Assembly (NCBI RefSeq): GCF_022201045.2
Contig: NC_068559.1
Coordinates: 2,764,501 to 2,828,500 of the forward strand
DNA length: 64,000 nt
Origin: Citrus sinensis
Lineage: Eukaryota; Streptophyta; Magnoliopsida; Sapindales; Rutaceae
Direction of reading: 5' to 3'
The translations under genes were made by a program, and so were the position numbers. This document shows positions 53,001 to 63,578 of the stretch, piece by piece (positions within the stretch are counted from its first letter, which is position 1; each line of letters begins with the position of its first letter). Below the pieces are notes generated by a model that saw only the letters and a program-made list of their open reading frames with translations, was not told the origin of the DNA and made no database searches.

Positions 53001-55664
53001 CTCTATATAAGAAATTTCAATTTCTCTCTCTACCTTGCTGCGAGGAGTTTAAAGATTTGCCGGCCAAAGATTTCAAGGCTTCTGAATGTAACAAGGTATC
53101 CTCAGTCCTGCTGGCCATAAGAAAGGCTCTTGAGGAGAAGGTACCAGAAAGTCCTTCCAGGGAACTTTGCATCTTGACTACTCTAGCTCGTAGTGATCCC
53201 CCAGCTCTTGAAGAAGCGTTGGAGAGGATAAAAGTTATCCGTGAAACTGAATTATTGGGTTCTGATGACCCAAGGAGAATGTCTTACCCTTCTGCTGAAG
53301 AAGCACTGAAGCATCTCTTGTGGCTAGCAGATTCAGAGGCTGTTTATGAAGCAGCTTTAGGGCTTTATGATTTGAACCTTGCTGCTATTGTGGCATTGAA
53401 CTCCCAACAGGACCCAAAGGAGTTTCTGCCTTACCTTCAAGAATTGGAAAGTATGCCACCTCTCTTGATGCGCTATACAATAGACCTTAGGCTGCAGAGG
53501 TTTGAGAATGCTCTCAAACACATTGTTTCCATGGGTGATTCCTACTCTGCAGATTGTTTGAACCTCATGAAGAAATATCCTCAACTTTTTCCACTTGGAC
53601 TTAAACTGATAACTGATCCTGCCAAGATGGAGCAGGTCCTTGAGGCTTGGGCAGATCATCTTAGTGATGAAAAATGCTTTGAAGATGCTGCTACTACCTA
53701 TTTTTGTTGTTCCAGTTTGGAAAAGGCTATGAAGGCGTACCGTGCTTCTGGTAATTGGAGTGGGGTGCTGACAGTTGCTGGACTTCTTAAATTGGGAAAA
53801 GATGAAGTTATGAAACTGGCTCAGGAGCTCTGTGAAGAACTCCAAGCCCTTGGTAAACCAGGGGAAGCTGCCAAAATTGCTCTGGATTATTGTGGGGATG
53901 TTACCAATGGTATAAGTTTGTTAATTGATGCAAGGGACTGGGAGGAGGCTTTGAGGGTTGCTTTCATGCACAGGAGAGAAGATTTAATCACAAAAGTGAA
54001 GCATGCATCTTTGGAATGTGCAAGCAGCCTAATTGGTGAATACAAGGAAGGTTTGGAGAAAGTAGGGAAGTACTTGACTCGCTATTTAGCTGTTAGACAA
54101 AGAAGATTGCTACTTGCGGCTAAGCTTCAGTCAGAGGATCGGTCAATGAATGATCTCGATGATGATACTGTTTCAGAAACAAGCAGTACTTTCAGTGGAA
54201 TGAGTGTGTACACCACTGGGTATGTCAATTACACCTCTATTTCTTTTCATTAGCTTCCATAGTTACATCTTGCTTTACTAGATCTCTTGATTTTCCTCTC
54301 TTAGGAAAGTTGCATTTGATATTGTCAATCTACTATTATCAAACATTAGGGTTCTATAATAAGGCTGTTGTTGCATTTTCATGACAATAAATATCATAAC
54401 AGGAGTATAAAGTAATAAGTGGTGATTTCTATAATTAATGGAATCATAGAAGTGGTGATATAGTGCTATTATCCTCGTTCATCACACATTAAATTTTCTG
54501 TTATTTGCATCAGTCCTTATACCTGCAACTCCTTATCTGATTCATATTTTCAATAATATCTTGGTGAATGATGACTTGAACTTTATTGAAGAACATTCTA
54601 TTCTGGATATGTTGTAGCTATTTATTTAGTCTAATCCCGGTCATCTGTTTCTCAATCAGGTTGAGCTGCTTAAACCGCATCCTTACTTTTATGTTTCTAT
54701 ATATCAATCCATGTTTGAGCATTTTTTATAGGTCATGGGGATTTCTCCTTCATCTTTCTTGCAGCCTAATTTGCTTAGACACTACTCCTCTGTACACCCA
54801 ATGCCAACCCTTCTCCTTGTACCCTGTTATCACGCTTCTCACATAGCTGTAATGCAATTGAATGCCCTAAATATGTTGTGTGTATGTGCCCACGTTTTCT
54901 CGTTTTTGCTCAGAACCATTTTTCCCTGGTGTTTTATGGAGCCATTTCCATTACTCTTCCTCCCTCTCCAATACGCACCACAGCCCCACCATATCTAGAT
55001 CTTTTTGGCTTCCTTTCAAAATAATTGTCTTCCACTGCCCTATCCGGACAAATTGCCAAATGATAAATATCCCCTTTCAGTTTTTCACTTTTCAAATGTT
55101 TGTTTTGTATCAATCTGAGTTGCTTCAAGTGGTTTTATTGTTCCAGGAGCAGTACAAGGAAGAGTTCTGCTGCTTCCACCAAGTCAACTGCAGCTAGTAA
55201 GGCAAGAGAATCGAAGCGCCAGAGAAATAGAGGGAAGATTCGTCCTGGCAGGTATTTTTGGTGATTCAGGCATTCGGTGTCCAATTTTCCTTGTTTTTTA
55301 CTATTTCATTCACAATCTAAAGGGTAAAATTGTTCACTGGTGTTGTAGCCCTGGGGAAGAGATGGCTCTGGTGGATCATTTGAAGGGCATGTCTCTAACC
55401 GTTGGAGCAAAGCAAGAGCTTAAATCATTGGTGGTTTTCCTTGTGATGCTTGGTGAGGTGGATACTGCAAGGAAGCTGCAAGACACAGGAGAGACTTTTC
55501 AGCTGTCTCAAATGGCTGCAATCAAACTAGCTGAAGATACAATGTCTATTGATATCATAAATGAGCATGCACATAATATGGAGCGTTACGTGCAAATAGT
55601 AAAATTGGAATCCCAAAATTCAGAGGCCTTTTCTTGGCGATCTAAAGTATTTCTTTCTCCTTGA
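50025..55664 (+). CDS. ELP1: Elongator complex subunit 1 (IKAP homologue)
   Basis: The large scaffold of the Elongator complex, which modifies wobble uridines of tRNA and affects transcription and leaf growth (ELO2 in Arabidopsis). Exons: 50025-50183, 50396-50729, 51156-54219, 55147-55251, 55349-55664, all GT-AG and in phase; 1325 residues, normal for the family. It starts MNNLKLCAEVPLNL; residues 1 to about 700 form WD40-like beta propellers, followed by TPR-type helices (for example EALERIKVIRETELLGSDDP, ALYDLNLAAIVALNSQQDPK). A basic patch KARESKRQRNRGKIRPG in exon 4 matches the tRNA-binding and nuclear-import region known from yeast and human. The terminal exon runs through TMSIDIINEHAHNMERYVQ. 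Exon 2 must use the second donor (GTAAGG at 50730) to keep frame. The 3' end of this gene has been copied downstream. Confidence 0.94.
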
Positions 55665-56523
55665 GAGGTAAGTTTGAGTAATCCTTTACTGAATGTAAAT
55701 CACGGTCAGTTTTGAAAGAAACCATTGTTCTCTCTTGATGATCGTAGTGTGAGTTCTCGGTTTTGGTTTGTGTCAAGAGTATGAAGCCACTTTTTCATCT
55801 GTGCATATTGTATAAAGATAGGTTTGGACCTGTTCAAAATTGTTTTTAATTGAGAACATAATTCACTGTTGTTACTGTTGCTTGCATTGCAGTGATGACT
55901 CTTGTTGATTGAAGATATTGTTTGAATGGCGAGATGCATGGAGTGATCCTGTCAGAGCAGCAGATTGAAACTCGAATTTTTTTTAAAAAAATATCATTTA
56001 TTAGATTTTGTATTGGCTGCTTGATTTATATGTAGCTTAGTTGGAACAAGAAATTCGCTTACAAAGGTTTTGAGATTACTTCTTTTAGCACATGTGGGCA
56101 CACAATTTTTCATTTGTGTTGGAAATTGAAAAATTGCAGTGTCTTTGAAAGCCTAAGCAGCAAATGTGTGCCGTTTTTATGCCTTTCATAGGTAATCACA
56201 CGATATTATAGACGGTCATTCTCTCCAATCCTTGATCTTCATCTTCATGTTTATTTAGAATGTAAAAAATTAGTCGAAATTCAGTTTTTATTACTCTTTT
56301 TACCTTCATGAAAACCACATAACGTACCGAAAAATGTTTAGTATCAAATGTATAATTTCATGAAAAGTAGTAACCACAAACTTCACATATTAATGATATC
56401 GTAAGATTAGACCAAAAAAATATATATAATAAAAGAAGTCACAAATTTAATTAAAGTCCCAGCCGGGTTAAACCGGTGACCTCTTGACCTGCAGTCAAAT
56501 GCTCTACCGGGGAGCTCCAGACT
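55531..56523 (+). repeat. Segmental duplication, copy A (ELP1 3' end to tRNA-Cys-like sequence)
   Basis: The unit covers the last roughly 130 coding bases of ELP1, its 3' flank and a degenerate tRNA-Cys. It is matched in the same order by 58453-60410. Shared landmarks include TCCCAAAATTCAGAGGCC, GAGGTAAGTTTGAGTAATCC, TAGCTTAGTTGGAACAAGAA and ACCGGTGACCTCTTGACCTG. Copy A includes the functional gene end. Confidence 0.85.
56455..56523 (-). pseudogene. tRNA-Cys(GCA)-like pseudogene, copy A
   Basis: On the minus strand the anticodon arm TTTGACTGCAGGTCAAG (loop with GCA) and AGGTCACCGG are intact. The D arm reads GCTCCCCGGTAGAGC. The T loop is short (TTTAAC), and the acceptor stem pairs poorly. 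It is not expected to be functional. Confidence 0.6.
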
Positions 56524-57599
56524 CAAAAAGTCACAAATTTGATCTTTACATTAAGCTCCTCACTGATTTACTAAATCCTTACCGAGATATGGATTCGATT
56601 GTTTTCTTTAGCGCTCAGCATCCAATTGGTCATTCAACTTGTCCGCTAAAGAATTTCAGATATGGAGTTTGGTTCATGTGTCATATTGCATTATAGTTAC
56701 TTCCTGGTTACTAGTAAGAGTCAGCTAAAGACTCGGGAAAAAACTTAGAATTGATTATTTTTATATTTCTCGTTTTGAAGATTGATTTTGAATCCTGAGC
56801 TGCTTTTCAAAAAGTTGTGGTTCTTGTTGGATGAGGAGAAATAAGAGCTTTAGTATATGTATGATCAATGGGGCGGGACGGGAGTTGCTTTTGCGTGTTA
56901 AGATTTTAATGGGGAGAAGAAATAAAGTGAGCTTTGGTGCGTAGTTAAATATAATACTTGTACCGTTCTCCAAAAAAAATTAAATAAAATAAGCTCTGTG
57001 TCGCATCTTCAGCCGTGCGATTATATCCAATGGGTCATTTACTATAAGACAAAGGATTGAGTGTATTAAATATTTGTTTGAATTTTGTCAAGTAGAAAAC
57101 TTACTGAAAATTTTCGTATTTTATGTTTTGCAGCCCGGAGCTTACAGGGACCATGATAGAGAAAAGGTGTTTTTTACGCTTACAGTGCCTTCATCGAAAC
57201 CAGCTATTCTCCTTTTTCTACTAAAAGGACCATGCCATCATTGTTTGATGGCTTGAAGATGATGCCAAAAAAAAAAAAAAAGTTTTGTTTGTTGCTTTTG
57301 AAAAGCCTCTCATCCAATCACAACCAGTTTATATATTTTCTGGTTATGCCTCAGAGCATATAAATTACCTGATTCATAGAGCCTTATGAAAACGGTAGTT
57401 GGCATGGTTCAAGGTTGTATTAGAAATAATATTCCTTTGCTCTGGTCATGATAGGTGAGATTAATGGAATAATTAACCCTTTATTATTTTTTTGAGCCAG
57501 CAATAACATGCTAGCGTGCTAAAGAATTAATTTATTCGCTACTGGATTTGTTTTATACCTCATCTTTCAATTTGTTTTACATTTCTTCATAAGGAACAC
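56524..57599. other. Intergenic spacer between duplication units
   Basis: AT-rich. A segment at 57130-57256, after an acceptor-like TTTTGCAG, reads PGAYRDHDREKVFFTLTVPS without a recognisable family, and ends near a 15-base A run at 57267. It could be the remnant of a broken exon. Confidence 0.4.
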
Positions 57600-58040
57600 A
57601 AAGATAAAGCCAGATACATATCAGTCAAGCTTTCCCCTATGGCCATAACTATTTTCTGCATGGCGAATGATGAGTTTCTTTTATATGCATATGATTATGG
57701 CTTAGATGTAAAATACGTTAGCTAAAAAACTTTTAGCATACCATTAATTGAGGATTTCTTAAAACTAATTAAGCTTAACTAATAAATTCTTTGTGTTATA
57801 GATACATGCCAATCATACCAGTAGTTTTGGTTAATGGTTGTAGAGAAATAACGGGTGGATGTTTCACGTTCATTCTTAGATACAACCCTAGAGCTATTAT
57901 CCAGAATCTGAGATGCTTGTTGTTAGAGAATAAGAAGATGAAGCCAGAGCGAGAGCTTTGGAACATTCATATCGTGGGCATAAAGGAACTATAGTCCATG
58001 TTAATGAGAATACCTACTCTCTAAGTGGAGAAATAGTTAA
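57600..58040 (+). pseudogene. DNA topoisomerase II gene fragment (pseudogene)
   Basis: Two exon-like pieces resemble the eukaryotic topoisomerase II core. 57600-57710 reads KDKARYISVKLSPMAITIF, like the family's GGKDxASARYIYTRLSP block. 57802-57994 reads YMPIIPVVLVNGC, then YNPRAIIQNLRCLL, like YMPIIPxVLVNGxEGIGTGW..YNPRDIIANLRRLL. An acceptor-like TTATAG precedes 57802, so the copy kept an intron and is not processed. The catalytic-domain glycine-rich block is destroyed (CREITGGCF). A frameshift near 57970 moves GHKGTI to another frame. It lies between the two ELP1 duplication units. Confidence 0.72.
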
Positions 58041-59345
58041 CTCTAGATCAGAGGGCTGCCAGTTTAAAAAAAAGTCTACCTAGCATAAGGAATAATCTAT
58101 ATGCTTTGAAAAGAAATAGTTACGTTAAGGTAACTCTAAATAGGTGTTTAGAAAACATTCATTGTTTTTCTGCCCATTGGCACTTATAAACTAGCATTAT
58201 ATAACCTTATAATTTTGTTATTTGCAAGGTTTTGTGGATAAATATGGCGGTGAATGCATAGGTATTTTTGTTGAGTTGATAAATTAGCTAAAAGGTTTAG
58301 GTCATGAATAGTTGTTGAAGAAATTTGATTTAATCAGTGAATTTAGAACAAATAAGTTTTTCTTATTTGATGGGAATGGAAACTTCATAAAAAACGCATT
58401 TGAGACCATACCATAATATGGAGCATTATATGTCCACTGATATAATTATTACTAAAGATACAATGTCCATTGATATCGTAAATGAAGATGCACATAATAT
58501 GGAACATTACATACAAATAATAAAAGGGGAATCCCAAAATTCAGAGGCCTATTCTTGGCGATCTAAAGCATTCCCTTCACCTTAAGAGGTAAGTTTGAGT
58601 AATCCTTTATTGAACGTAAGTCATGGTCAGTTTCGAAGCAAACCATTTGTCTCTGTTGATGATCATAGTGTGAGTTCTTAGCTTGCGTCTGAGTATGAAA
58701 CCACTTTTTCATCTTGCATATTGTATAAAGATAGATTTAGACCTGTTCAAAATTGTTTCATATTGACAACTTAATTCAATATTGCATTGTTGTTTGCATT
58801 GCAGCAATGACTCTTGCTGACTAAAGTTTTTTTTTTTTTTAATGGCCAGATGCATGGAGTGGTTCTGTCAAAGTAGCAGATTATATATATATAGATGTTG
58901 TATTGGCTGCTTGATTTATATGTAGCTTAGTTGGAACAAGAAATTCGCTAACTAAGGTTTTATGATTTCTTCTTTTAGCAACTGTGTACACATTTTTAAT
59001 TTGTCTTGAAAATTGAAATTGGCACTGCATCTGAAAACCTACCATGCCTGGCCTAAGCAGCAAATTTGTATTGTTTTTATTCCTCTCATGGGTAATTACA
59101 TGATATTATATATGGTAATTCCCTCCCCCCACTTGATTTTCATGTTTGCTTAGAATGGAATAATTTAGTAATAATCTAGTTCAAATATATAATTTCATGA
59201 AAGTAGTACCACAAACTTCTTGTATTAATGATATTGCTTGATCAAACAAAGCAAATTTATGTCACTCATAGGTATTGTTTTTATGCCTCTCATAGGTAAT
59301 CACATGATATTCATGTTTGTTTAGAATGGAATAATTAGTAGGAAT

Positions 59346-60217
59346 TAGGGATGACAAAATTCGAGTTCGAGTTTGGGTCTAGGTCTAGCCTTCATAATTC
59401 CGAACCTGAATACCAAAATGTTGTATCGGATCTGGATTTAAAATTGATTTTTATGACTCCAAGTCTATTATGGGTTAAACACACGAAAAAATTCGGATTC
59501 CTAGATTGTGAGTTTTAAACCTGGATCACATACAAATAAAAAATATTTTTAAAAATCAAGTACAAATCATATTCTACAAAAATCAAATACAAATACAAGT
59601 TTCAAATTTCAATGTTTCAAAGCAATAAACCATTCACAAATACAAATCCATAACATAACATCCACAAAATACAAATCTATGTCTGCAACTCAAGCTCACG
59701 ATTCATGGATTTAGTTCACGAACTTAAAGGATCAGTGTTCAACGAAGCAACAAATGGCGACTGCTGATGATATGATAATGATGATGAACACAACGTCATA
59801 ATCGCGATCACAATTTGCAAAGGTGGACAAACGACGGCCAAACGGAGGCTGATGATGATGATGAACATGAGCACAACAAACTTGGTGAAGCAATGACAAC
59901 GATGATTTGATGAAGAGAAGAGCTGAAGAGAGAGGGAAAAGAAGACTTAGGCGGCCAAGGCTATGAAAGTGTGAATTGCAATTTAGGGCATCGACTATTT
60001 TTTTCTATTTATATTAAAATGTAATTTAAAAAATAATATTAAAATAAAAATATTCGGGTCCGAGTTTCAGATATGCGGGTTCACTTGAACCTGAACCAAA
60101 TATGTGTAGGGTTGATAAAATTACATTTAGATACCAAATTTATTTTAATCCGATACATGTTGAACTCGGCTTGGATTATTCGAGTTTGTTTGGGTCCGGA
60201 TTAAATTTCCATCCTCA
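59346..60217. mobile_element. Non-autonomous hAT-like element, about 870 bp
   Basis: The ends are TAGGGATGACAAAATT and (reverse-complemented) TGAGGATGGAAATTTA, followed inward on both sides by CCCAAAC / GTTTGGGT blocks rich in the CGAGTT and GGGTCCG motifs. The unsplit subcopy near 59170 (AGTAATAATCTAGTTC) shows the empty site, so the insertion limits are supported independently. The flanks GTAGGAAT and CTAAAAAT may be a decayed 8-bp duplication. No transposase frame is present. It resembles the element at 17124 in its ends but is longer. Confidence 0.68.
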
Positions 60218-60337
60218 CTAAAAATCCAGTTCAAATATATAATTTCATGAAAATAGTACCACAAACTCTATGTATTAATGATATTATTTGATCAAACGAT
60301 ATATGTGTGTGTGCACGCGCTTGTAAAAATGAGTTAA

Positions 60338-60410
60338 AGGGCCCAACTGAGTTCAAACCGGTGACCTCTTGACCTGCAGTCAAATGCTCTTACCACCGAG
60401 CTACGGACCC
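60338..60410 (-). pseudogene. tRNA-Cys(GCA)-like sequence, copy B (73 nt)
   Basis: The cloverleaf is nearly complete: acceptor GGGTCCG with TGGGCCC (two G-U pairs), D arm GCTC/GAGC with an eight-base loop, anticodon arm TTTGA-CTGCAGG-TCAAG with anticodon GCA. The T stem ACCGG/TCAGT has one C-A mismatch, and the T loop is TTTGAAC instead of TTCGAAC. This weakens the Pol III B box and the usual G19-C56 contact. It could still be transcribed, but a pseudogene is more likely. Confidence 0.6.
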
Positions 60411-61434
60411 CCTTCTTTTAAAGAGGTGATACAATTCAGTAAAAACGCTATTATATTCTGAGTGATTTACTACCTAGCGAACCGTGTTTCAAATATGGAG
60501 TTAGCTTCCATAGCATTAGTGGGATTGGTTCGTGTTCCATATTGGGCTATAGTTTTACTCCTTAGTTACTACTAATGAAGAGTTAAGACCTGGCAAAATA
60601 TCTAATTGATAAATAGTAAATCGTTTTTCTTCTCATGGGTTCCTTCTTCTATGAACATTACTAGAAATTAGTTTTATTCCAAATATTTAGAAGTGTTTTG
60701 AATCCACACTAGGCCGCATATCCAGACAATGCTATTACAAAACTGACTTAAGCTGTCAAATGAAATTGTTTTTTGCAACACAAAAAGTGTTGTAAGTTTG
60801 CTTAGATCGAATGTTTTCACTTAAGTCGGCTTAGATTGAATGTTATTATTAAACCTCCTTTCTCAATCAAACCAATTCTCCGCCATGTACTCTCATCTAA
60901 AACCTCTCTTTTTTTCGACCATCCCTTATTACTAGCGGTCTAATGTCTCTCTAATCAATTATGATAACTAAAATATCCCATTGATACCCATTATATAACT
61001 GTATTTAGTAATTGAATTCGTTCCGAATTAGGAATGCAAAAGTGAGGGTGGAATGGGATATTGGGATGACATGGACAAGAAGGCAGATAAAAATACTAAC
61101 TCATGTAAGAAATTGCATCCATAACAAATCATGTAACTGATGTATTACACTGATACTACTGCCAAAAACCCAGTTGCAAGCAATCAAAGCTAAAATGAGA
61201 TATGTACCCCCCACAAACCATTATATATTAGTCTGTAATTATCATCACACCATATGGGGATACTCACCCTATTAATCCACAGATATAACAAATGGGAAGA
61301 CAAATTAAAAAAGTATTTAACTCCGACCACAAGCCGATAGCAAAGCAAGTTATAAGTCATAAAAGATATAGACATTACATTTAAGTGAACAATATAGTAT
61401 GGGCTTTCCATTGCACCATAGGCAAGTCTAAAAT
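60411..61434. other. Intergenic, downstream of the ADF gene
   Basis: AT-rich sequence of about 1 kb. Its right end (about 61180-61434) should be the 3' UTR of the minus-strand ADF gene. No gene or element ends are recognised. Confidence 0.5.
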
Positions 61435-62974
61435 TTAATTCGAACGGCTTCTCATGACATCAAGACCCATCTCAGTAGGATCAGTAGCCTGCAACTCTAC
61501 CTGAATTCCATCCAATTCTCTCTTGAACCTGTCCTTGGAGCTAGCATAAATCATCTTGCTTCTCACCTTTGAGGTGTCGGGGGACCTTGATATGTAAATC
61601 AACAATTTATTAGTATGAAATATATTAAGGCAAAATTGTGATGGAAACAAACAAAAGGATCGAAGAATGGAAAATAAATCCTTTATCATTGACCAATTAC
61701 CATGCAATGAAAATAATCTTGCTCTTCTGGCAGTTCTCATCAGTCACAAAGTCAAAATCATAGACAGCGTATCGGCACTCATCCGCTGGGAGGCTAGCAG
61801 TAAAATTCTCATAACTATCAGATGGTTCACCAAGCTTCTCCACAACAACCTGCTTCTGCTTCTCTTCAATCTTGAAAACTATGAAGCGGTAAGTCCTTTT
61901 TGCCTTCAATTCCAAAAACTTCAGCTTGCAGTCATCGTCGACTGCCATTCCAGATGCTGCATTTGCCTGTGAATCGGACAAATCATCGACCAGTATCAAA
62001 TACCAACCAATGGCAACTCAAATGCTCATCCACATTATAACTCATTTATTAATCACCGAGCTAACCTAAGAAATTAGAACTTCTACAACAAATATTCTAA
62101 TGTTGTTCTTTACCTACATGTATAATGTATTGCTAGAAAAGGCCATGCCAAGTGAGCATTTACATTGAGAAAACGAAAAACAGAAATTGTCACAGAACTA
62201 CACAGGCTTGAATCAAAATAATCCACCCGCATAAACCCACCACTTAAGCAACAAATCATTAGTCAATTTCACAAATCAAACCAAAAAGATTCCCTGAATG
62301 AGCAAGTCTATGAAACAAAATGCCACAACTTCTTAATTCCACTTCTTCTCCTCTTAACATGCAACACCTTCTCAAACACACACAGAAATCCCAATATCAA
62401 ACCATTCTTAACAAACCATATATTTAGTCATTGCTTTATTTGTTGTACGCATGTCGTCAAGTTAATAATTAAAAAAATTAAAAATTTATGAAAGAAAAGT
62501 TTCAAAATATTACTGACTGTAAAGTCCAAACTTAGCTGCAATATACACAATATACACATATAAACAAAAATTAAAAAAAAATGGCACAAATTCTGAAAAA
62601 AAGAGCCTATTTTATTGTCACCAACACAAAATCAAATGCAATTTTTTTTTGTCAAAATACCTACAAAAATAAAGATTACGCTAACAAACAGCACACAAGA
62701 AATGAAACACAAATATCACATGATCAAATCAAAAATCATCCAGATCAGCCAAACGAGATAACAGCATTTTAAAACCTAATCAATAATCAAACCATTGTTT
62801 GACGACAAAAAAATCTCAAATTTTTATGTCAAATCACCAATCAGTTCCTCAGATCGCACACTAAAAACAACATAATAATAGTTCATAATAATTGTAAAAA
62901 ATACAAGATAAAATAGGAAATAAAAAATTAAATAGTGGACTAAAGTGAAGAAATTTAGTGGAAATGCTTACCAT
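61435..62974 (-). CDS. ADF: Actin-depolymerizing factor (ADF/cofilin)
   Basis: Severs and depolymerises actin filaments. Exon 1 holds only the start codon (62974-62972, ATG then GTAAGC), as is typical of plant ADF genes; exons 2 and 3 are 61966-61701 and 61585-61435. Product 139 residues, the normal length. It starts [18 protein letters not shown], so the regulatory Ser6 is kept. It contains the [13 protein letters not shown] strand, [15 protein letters not shown], the actin-binding helix [18 protein letters not shown] and [16 protein letters not shown]. The first intron (about 1 kb) is long; in several plant ADF genes this intron raises expression. It is close to the ADF1-4 branch, but the exact member cannot be decided. 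ACGT-core elements lie upstream. Confidence 0.95.
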
Positions 62975-63242
62975 TTTCTGGAGAGAAAATGAGGGAAATT
63001 GAGAGAAAATCTAGGGATTCTATAGTGAGAAAGAGAGAGGAGGAAAGATGCGGCTGATAAAGATAGAGTTTTTTTTTTTTTTTCAATTTTTATTTGAGAT
63101 TTTTATTTTTTTCGCTTTTTCTCGCTTTTGGTTTTGTGCGTGTTGTGTTCGCGTTAATGTTACGGTGACGGTCCAAAGGGTGATCTGACTGAGAGAAGAG
63201 GTGTTGCCAATTACTTTACGCCACGCAAACTCGAGCGTACTG

Positions 63243-63343
63243 CCACGTCATGGGCGGTGAGGTAGGAAAGAATGTGAGTCACGTAATGAGGGACATTGGA
63301 AGCGGTACGCTGTCGTTTTATGTAGGCTCCGCTCGGTCACGTG
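63243..63343 (-). promoter_or_regulatory. ACGT-core (G-box/ABRE-like) cluster upstream of ADF
   Basis: Three ACGT cores occur within 100 bases: CCACGTCA (63243-63250), TCACGT (63279-63284) and the G-box CACGTG (63338-63343), about 270-370 bases upstream of the start codon. Such clusters are bound by bZIP and bHLH factors in abscisic acid or light responses; the regulatory role here is inferred. Confidence 0.4.
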
Positions 63344-63476
63344 ATCATTGTGATTTATATTTTCATTTGTTGGTATTTTTGAAAACGTAGGGTGCATCAT
63401 TCAATCATTCATGTCAATTATCAGGCCTAATCATTATGCACGTCGAATAATTATATTAGACTACAGTATAATTGTT

Positions 63477-63578
63477 GTACCGTGTCACAGTTGCACCAGC
63501 AGTTGAATCCACTTAAATGAGTGGGTTCTACTTGAATGGGTGAAAATCTAACGATTGGGTGCAACTGTGGCACGGTAC
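63477..63578. repeat. Inverted repeat with 21-base arms (MITE-like)
   Basis: The arm at 63477-63497 (GTACCGTGTCACAGTTGCAC..) and the arm at 63558-63578 (GGTGCAACTGTGGCACGG..) are complementary at 20 of 21 positions around a 60-base loop. A further CTGTTGCACCACAG just outside suggests the terminal repeats are longer. It is probably a small foldback transposon. Confidence 0.65.

Larger units (their letters stand above)
58453..60410 (+). repeat. Segmental duplication, copy B (decayed ELP1 3' end, nested repeat and tRNA-Cys-like sequence)
   Basis: The first 130 bases encode a decayed twin of the ELP1 C-terminus (KDTMSIDIVNEDAHNME.., about 33 of 43 residues equal), ending at a TAA at 58585. The order of 3' flank and tRNA-Cys-like sequence is as in copy A. 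Inside, the segment 59060-59250 is repeated again from about 59270, and this second subcopy is split by the hAT-like element at 59346-60217. Copy B is therefore longer than copy A. No start codon or promoter makes the ELP1 fragment a gene. Confidence 0.8.

Noticed and set aside
52282-53845. Long minus-strand open frames under ELP1 exon 3
   Set aside because: Antisense shadows of a 3-kb coding exon.
58400-58585. ELP1-like open frame as a new gene
   Set aside because: It is the decayed duplicate of the ELP1 last exon, without start, promoter or upstream exons.
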